DNA of 64,000 nucleotides from Boesenbergia rotunda (Eukaryota > Streptophyta > Magnoliopsida > Zingiberales > Zingiberaceae). Shown piece by piece: positions 59,884 through 64,000 of this stretch; positions within the stretch are counted from its first letter, which is position 1, and each line of letters opens with the position of its first letter. The stretch lies in contig JAGFNQ010005193.1 of assembly GCA_024364735.1 (NCBI GenBank), forward strand, positions 62,001 to 126,000. The letters run 5' to 3'. A program made the translations under genes and the position numbers. The notes below the pieces were generated by a model, which was not told where the DNA came from, did no database searches, and was given only the letters and a program-made list of their open reading frames with translations.

Positions 59884-60014
59884 AATGACTCTGTCTCACG
59901 ATTCCAGGAAAAAACAAGAGAAGTCAAAGTCAAACCTGACGGTCGAACAATGAGTCTGTCTCAAGATTGCAAGTAAAAAAATCATGTTAAGTAAAGTCAA
60001 ACCTGACGGTCGAT
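59884..60014. repeat. About 65-bp tandem duplication upstream of the ROH1-like gene
   Basis: Two units: CAATGACTCTGTCTCACGAT to AAACCTGACGGTCGAA, then CAATGAGTCTGTCTCAAGAT to AAACCTGACGGTCGAT, with shared GTCAAACCTGACGGTCGA at the end of each. About 0.9 kb before the start codon, so it may be promoter-distal. Confidence 0.75.
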
Positions 60015-60908
60015 GTGACCCGAGCCATGCGCTTTAACCAAACTGGAGAATTTTGAGCAGGTGGTCCAACTCATTCTCATCCCCTGCAATATAAAACAAA
60101 AAAACACCAAAAGAGTCTGCGGTCCGCCATCGTCAACGCACGAAAACTTCAACCTGGTCGAGGCCGACCGATCCCAAGTAGACTCCTTCATCCCACCGTC
60201 CATATTTGTGATTCACGACGTGGGCCCATGTAGCCAGACGGGTGCGATTCGGGTAGACATAGAAGCTGCTAAAAACATAAATATTTATAAAGATTGCGTA
60301 CAATATCTTCAAATCTAGATCGAAGAGATCTCACTACTAAATAGCATGACGTGGACCCCTCACCAGCCTGTCGTTCGCGTCTAATTCTGTTTTACCCGAG
60401 CTCTGCCCGAATGTCTTAAATGCCCTCCAATGGCAGGATGGTCAAGTACGAAGTAGCGAGGGTTGTATCGTCAAAGTAGTGCAAAAGTTGTCTGAGTCAA
60501 ACTCGCCGAGCGGAGATTGAGCGCGGCCGCACAATGACCCGCGCAGAGAAAGCGTATGTGAGCGGTGATGCGGTTACGTGCCACGTGTGACGATGGCGTC
60601 TCAGCGATTTTAGGATAACAGACGGCCGACGCGACCCGCTTTCTTCGCCTTAGAAATATAGTTGAGAATGACTGAAACTGGAAGGGGTGAATTTGTGTGG
60701 GTTCCGGAGAGGAGGGGACGAGTCCCTTTCCAATGGCCATAAAAGAGGAACGATAGGGTTTCGAGGGCATTCGCCGTTGTCGACCTCCTTCTTCCTCCGT
60801 CGATCGGTTCGTTCCTTTCCCCGCATTTATTTGCCCTCCGATTGCCATCGAGATTGGGGTTTGGGTGATGTGATTCGCCTTGGTGCGTGGGGATTTGGCG
60901 GTGTGAAG
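60015..60908 (+). promoter_or_regulatory. Promoter and 5' leader region of the ROH1-like gene
   Basis: No separate gene is supported. Becomes GC-rich from about 60500. The coding frame stays open upstream of the start (from 60687) but the extra 74 residues do not resemble the family N-terminus. No TATA box could be fixed. Confidence 0.45.
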
Positions 60909-62060
60909 ATGCCCGCCGCGGACTTCCATGGCTCATCGGCCCCCTTCGCCTTGGCGGGCCGCACGCTCCTAAGCCTCCGTCGCGATCACTCCGCCAATCC
61001 GATGGATCGTCGCCACGCCGATGCTGGCGAGCAGCGGGAGCTCGACGCTTTTCAGCAACAGGTAGCGGTCCTCTTTAACGACCTCGCAGGCGGAGACGAC
61101 GAGATTCTATCCATTTCCTGGCTGCGGAGGCTTCTGGACACGTTCCTCGTGTGCCAGGGGGAATTCCTAATGTTGCTAGTAGGCCACCGTCGTCCGCCGG
61201 CCATGATCGACCGCCTGGTTTCCGACTTCTTCGAGCGCGCCGTGAAGGCGCTCGACATTTGCAACGCCGTGCGCGACGGCATCGAGCAGGTGCGACAGTG
61301 GCGGAAGCACATCGAGATCGTGCTCGTGGCCCTCAACCCCCAGCAGCGAGAATTCGGGGAGGGACAGCTTCGCCGGGCCAAGAAAGCGCTATGCGACATC
61401 GCTATCCTCATGCTCGACGAGAAGGACTCGGGCTCCGTCGTTGCGCACCGCAACCGGTCCTTCGGCCGCAACGGCGGGCCTGGTGGCCGCCGCTCGCACT
61501 TCCGCTCCCAGTCCTGGAGCGTCTCCCGTTCATGGTCTGCGGCGCGACAATTGCAAGCCATTGCGAACAACACATCCGCACCTCGTACCCACGAGGTGGC
61601 TGAAACCGCTGGATTCGTCGTGCCTGTTTACACGATGAACTCGGTCCTCACCTTCGTGATGTGGTCTCTGGTGGCAGCGATCCCCTGCCAGGACCGCGGC
61701 ATGCAGATCCACTTCTCCATTCCTCGGGCTTACCTGTGGGCGCCCCCTTTCTTGACCCTCCATGAGAAAATAGTAGAGGAGTCCAAGAAGAAGGAGCGGA
61801 AGAATTCTCTTGGCCTGTTGAATGAAATTTACCTGATCGAGAAGTGCGTGCACCACTTGATGGAATTGATAGATGTTGCCCAACTTCCTTTGACAGAGGA
61901 AAAGGAGATGGAGGTGAGGCAGCAGATGCAGGAGCTGGCCCAAATCTACGAAACTGTAAAGGAAGGTCTTGATCCATTGGAATGGCAAGTCAAAGAAGTT
62001 TTCCTTCGGATCGTACGAAGCCGCACTGAGGGATTGGATTGCTTGAAGATTTCTGATTGA
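60909..62060 (+). CDS. ROH1 / BYPASS1-like protein (DUF793), single exon
   Basis: Members of this plant family include ROH1, which binds exocyst EXO70 subunits in cell-wall and seed-coat secretion, and BYPASS1-related proteins limiting a root-to-shoot signal (family knowledge). 383 residues, no intron, as usual. The start MPAADFHGSSAPFA with LLSLRRDHSANPMD matches the family N-terminus, so 60909 is chosen over in-frame ATGs upstream. Other family features: ELDAFQQQVAVLFNDL near residue 45, ISWLRRLLDTFLVCQGEF, RLVSDFFERAVKALDICNAV, GQLRRAKKALCDIAILMLD, a Ser/Arg-rich linker (RSQSWSVSRSWSAARQLQAI), a hydrophobic segment (NSVLTFVMWSLVAAIPCQD) near residues 241-258, and a helical C-terminus (LDPLEWQVKEVFLRIVRSRT). 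No break seen. Third positions are strongly GC-biased, as in many monocot single-exon genes. Confidence 0.93.
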   Translation: MPAADFHGSSAPFALAGRTLLSLRRDHSANPMDRRHADAGEQRELDAFQQQVAVLFNDLAGGDDEILSISWLRRLLDTFLVCQGEFLMLLVGHRRPPAMIDRLVSDFFERAVKALDICNAVRDGIEQVRQWRKHIEIVLVALNPQQREFGEGQLRRAKKALCDIAILMLDEKDSGSVVAHRNRSFGRNGGPGGRRSHFRSQSWSVSRSWSAARQLQAIANNTSAPRTHEVAETAGFVVPVYTMNSVLTFVMWSLVAAIPCQDRGMQIHFSIPRAYLWAPPFLTLHEKIVEESKKKERKNSLGLLNEIYLIEKCVHHLMELIDVAQLPLTEEKEMEVRQQMQELAQIYETVKEGLDPLEWQVKEVFLRIVRSRTEGLDCLKISD

Positions 62061-62467
62061 GTTGTGGATTTTCTACTAAACCTTGATGTTATTTGAATAC
62101 AGTCTTCTTATATTCGGGGTGCCAAGCTGCATGGCCAGTGACAAACCGCCTGGAAAGGAAGAATTAAGAGATGGACGGAATGTTTTTCTTCCACAAATAA
62201 ATCAGCAGGTAATTAATGTCTTGCATCATTCTGTGAAAGAAAATTGGATTCAAATTTGTGGATCTGATGATGATCCATTGCTATCTCTCTTTTTTTTTTT
62301 TTTTTTTTTTTTTTTTGCTTTTATGTCTCTGTATGCATGAGATATAGGCAGCACCCCCTCCCTCTGAACTTTCCAGTATTTTTTTATATATCGAATGATT
62401 GTTTACTGAATGCTTTATATTACCAAGAGTTGCTCTCTTATAAGGTTTTGGTATCAATTATAATTAT
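62061..62467 (+). other. 3' flank of the ROH1-like gene
   Basis: Probably 3' UTR, with AATAAA near 62196 and a long T run at about 62290-62316. The short frame 62083-62340 has no recognisable domain. Confidence 0.5.
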
Positions 62468-63852
62468 TTAAGGGATGTTTGGTTCAAATTTCTTTACTGA
62501 AATGGTAATGGGATTCATTGATGGGTCAATGGGAATGGAAATCATAATTGCATTGGTAATGTTTGATTCAAATACTGGAATAAAAATTATTGTTATTGAT
62601 GATGTTTGGTTCAATTCAACTTTAGTAATGACAATCCATAAAAATTTCAAAGTTACTTAAAATAATAGAATTATTATAAAATAGAAAAAGTGAAATAAAA
62701 TGAGTTGAGAGATAAAGTAGAAAAATATAGAGAAAGAAATTTTGAGAAGTGAGGTAGAAAAAGAAAAAGTGATATTGAAAATATATAGAGAGCAAATGAG
62801 TTGAGAGAGGTAGAAAGACAGTGATATAAAAAATATAAAGAAAAAGTGAAAAATAAAAATAGATAAAGTATGATAAGAAAAATAGAGAGAGAAAGTTATA
62901 TTGAAATTATATAGAGAGAAGAGAGAGATAAAGAGAGAAAATGATATAGAAAGAGAAAGTGATGTAGAAAATATAGAGAAAAAGTGAAAAATAAAGATAG
63001 ATAAATTATGATAAAAACGGTAGAGAGAGAAAATGATATTAAAATTATACAGAGAGAAAAAAAAAAGATGAGACAAATAGAGAGAGAAAGTGATATAGAA
63101 AATGTATAGAAAGAGAAAGTGATATAGAAAATATAGAGATAAAGTGAAAAATAAAGATAAATAAATTATGATAAGAAAGGTAGAGAGACAAAGTTATATT
63201 GAAATTATATAGAGAGAAAAGAAAAATAGAGAGAGAAAATGACATAGTAAATATAGAGAGAGAAAGTGATATAGAAAATATAGAGAAAAATTGAAACATA
63301 AAATAGATAAATTATAATAAGAAAGATAGAGAGAGAAAGTGATATTGAAATTATATAAAGAGAAAATGAGATGAGGGAGGTAGAGAGGAAAGCGATATAA
63401 AAAATGTATAGAGAGAAAGTGATCGAAAATATAGAGAAAAAAAAGAAAAATAAAAATAAATAAATTATGACAAAAGTGGTAAAGAGATAAAGTGATATTG
63501 AAATTATATAGAGAGAAAATGAGATGAGAGAGATAGAGAGAGAAAGTGATATAGTAAATGTAGAGAGAGAAAAGAATAAAGATGTAAAGAGAGAAATTTT
63601 AAAATATAGAGAGAAAGTAAAATGAGAGAATGTAAAAGAAGATAGTAAAATGAAAAATAAAAAAAATATTTTGGATATATGAAAATGAAGAAATTATTGA
63701 GGAATTTGACTGTGATGAGGGGAGTAGGGAATAAAAATAAGAGAATCATTCCCTTATTTTCATTCTCATTGACACGTACCAAACAGTGTTAATGAAAATG
63801 ATTATTATTGATTCTCATTTCCTATTTTCTATTATCGCAAATCAAACGTTGA
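62468..63852. mobile_element. Non-autonomous element or repeat block with an internal GA-rich minisatellite
   Basis: GGGATGTTTGGTTCAAATTT near 62472 and GCAAATCAAACGTTG near 63837-63851 form short imperfect inverted ends; related words (GTTTGATTCAAAT, GTTTGGTTCAATT) recur near the left end and CATTCTCATTGACACG, CCAAACAGTG near the right. 62690-63650 between them is a degenerate array of units such as AGAGAGAAAGTGATATAGAAAATATAGAGAAAAAGTG. The plus strand is almost pure A/G/T with few C. Phe/Ser/Leu-rich open frames on the minus strand come from this composition and are not genes. Confidence 0.5.
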
Positions 63853-63924
63853 AAAAACATGTTGGTTGAGACTTGATGCATAAAAATTGTTTTTTTTAAA
63901 AAAAAATAGATAGACTAGGTAGCA

Positions 63925-64000
63925 AACGAACTTGGAGTGACCGTCTTAGTCTTATAAAAATTTTTTACCGGTCATTTTGATAAATCAGGAAGTGTTTGTG
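63925..64000 (+). repeat. Dispersed repeat fragment, SINE-like, copy 3 (cut by window end)
   Basis: GAGTGACCGTCTTAG, TTTTTTACCGGTCA and GATAAATCAGGAAGTG correspond to GGGCGACCGGTTCGG, TTTCCTACCGGCCG and GGTAAATCGGGAAGCG of the copy at 15520-15600. More diverged than the others and incomplete. Confidence 0.4.

Noticed and set aside
60471..61988. Long minus-strand frames over the ROH1-like gene
   Set aside because: Shadows of a GC-rich single-exon gene; no domain on the minus strand, and the plus-strand protein matches the DUF793 family along its length.
62657..63782. Phe/Ser/Ile/Leu-rich membrane-like frames on the minus strand
   Set aside because: They arise from the GA/TC-rich minisatellite, which lacks stop codons by composition.

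Overview
This is plant nuclear DNA, most likely from a monocot. Genes are intron-rich, some coding sequence is very GC-rich (the ROH1-like gene) while spacers are AT-rich, and about half the window is nested LTR retrotransposons and small DNA elements of plant type. The species cannot be fixed from the sequence; a commelinid monocot is a guess from GC contrast and gene style.

Four intact-looking host genes are present: (1) a seven-exon DGD1-type digalactosyldiacylglycerol synthase, + strand, 3268-8804; (2) a four-exon BEL1-like TALE homeodomain transcription factor, - strand, 11316-13276, convergent with the first; (3) a seven-exon WAT1/UMAMIT-type transporter, - strand, 49799-51293; (4) a single-exon ROH1/BYPASS1-like (DUF793) gene, + strand, 60909-62060. 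A fifth host locus, 46755-49513, is a broken G-type lectin receptor kinase pseudogene split by small elements. The host genes are functionally unrelated and share no operon-like logic.

Between them lie mobile elements. 14328-15515 is a fold-back element that is almost all inverted repeat. 18544-28916 is a Ty1/copia element (- strand, 122-bp LTRs) whose RNase H region is split by a Ty3/gypsy element of Tat type (19044-25450, TSD GATGC). A second Tat-type copy lies in the opposite orientation at 29622-33922. It is fused at a deletion junction to an Athila-like non-autonomous element (33923-43109, 2.9-kb LTR, tRNA-Asp primer site). A solo LTR of the Tat family (52615-53370, TSD ATTAT) lies upstream of the transporter gene. 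54.4-59 kb holds two diverged copies of one repeat in tail-to-tail inversion. The right end has a 1-kb strand-asymmetric purine-rich minisatellite.

The most interesting structure is in the two Tat-type copies. Both carry, between a 67-bp hairpin-forming minisatellite and the 3' LTR, a gene on the antisense strand. It has a conserved TATA box, a conserved short intron (69 and 70 bp), an N-terminal region resembling the plant 'putative gypsy type transposon' domain and a long coiled coil. This looks like an antisense transcription unit carried by the element, although both copies here are decayed.
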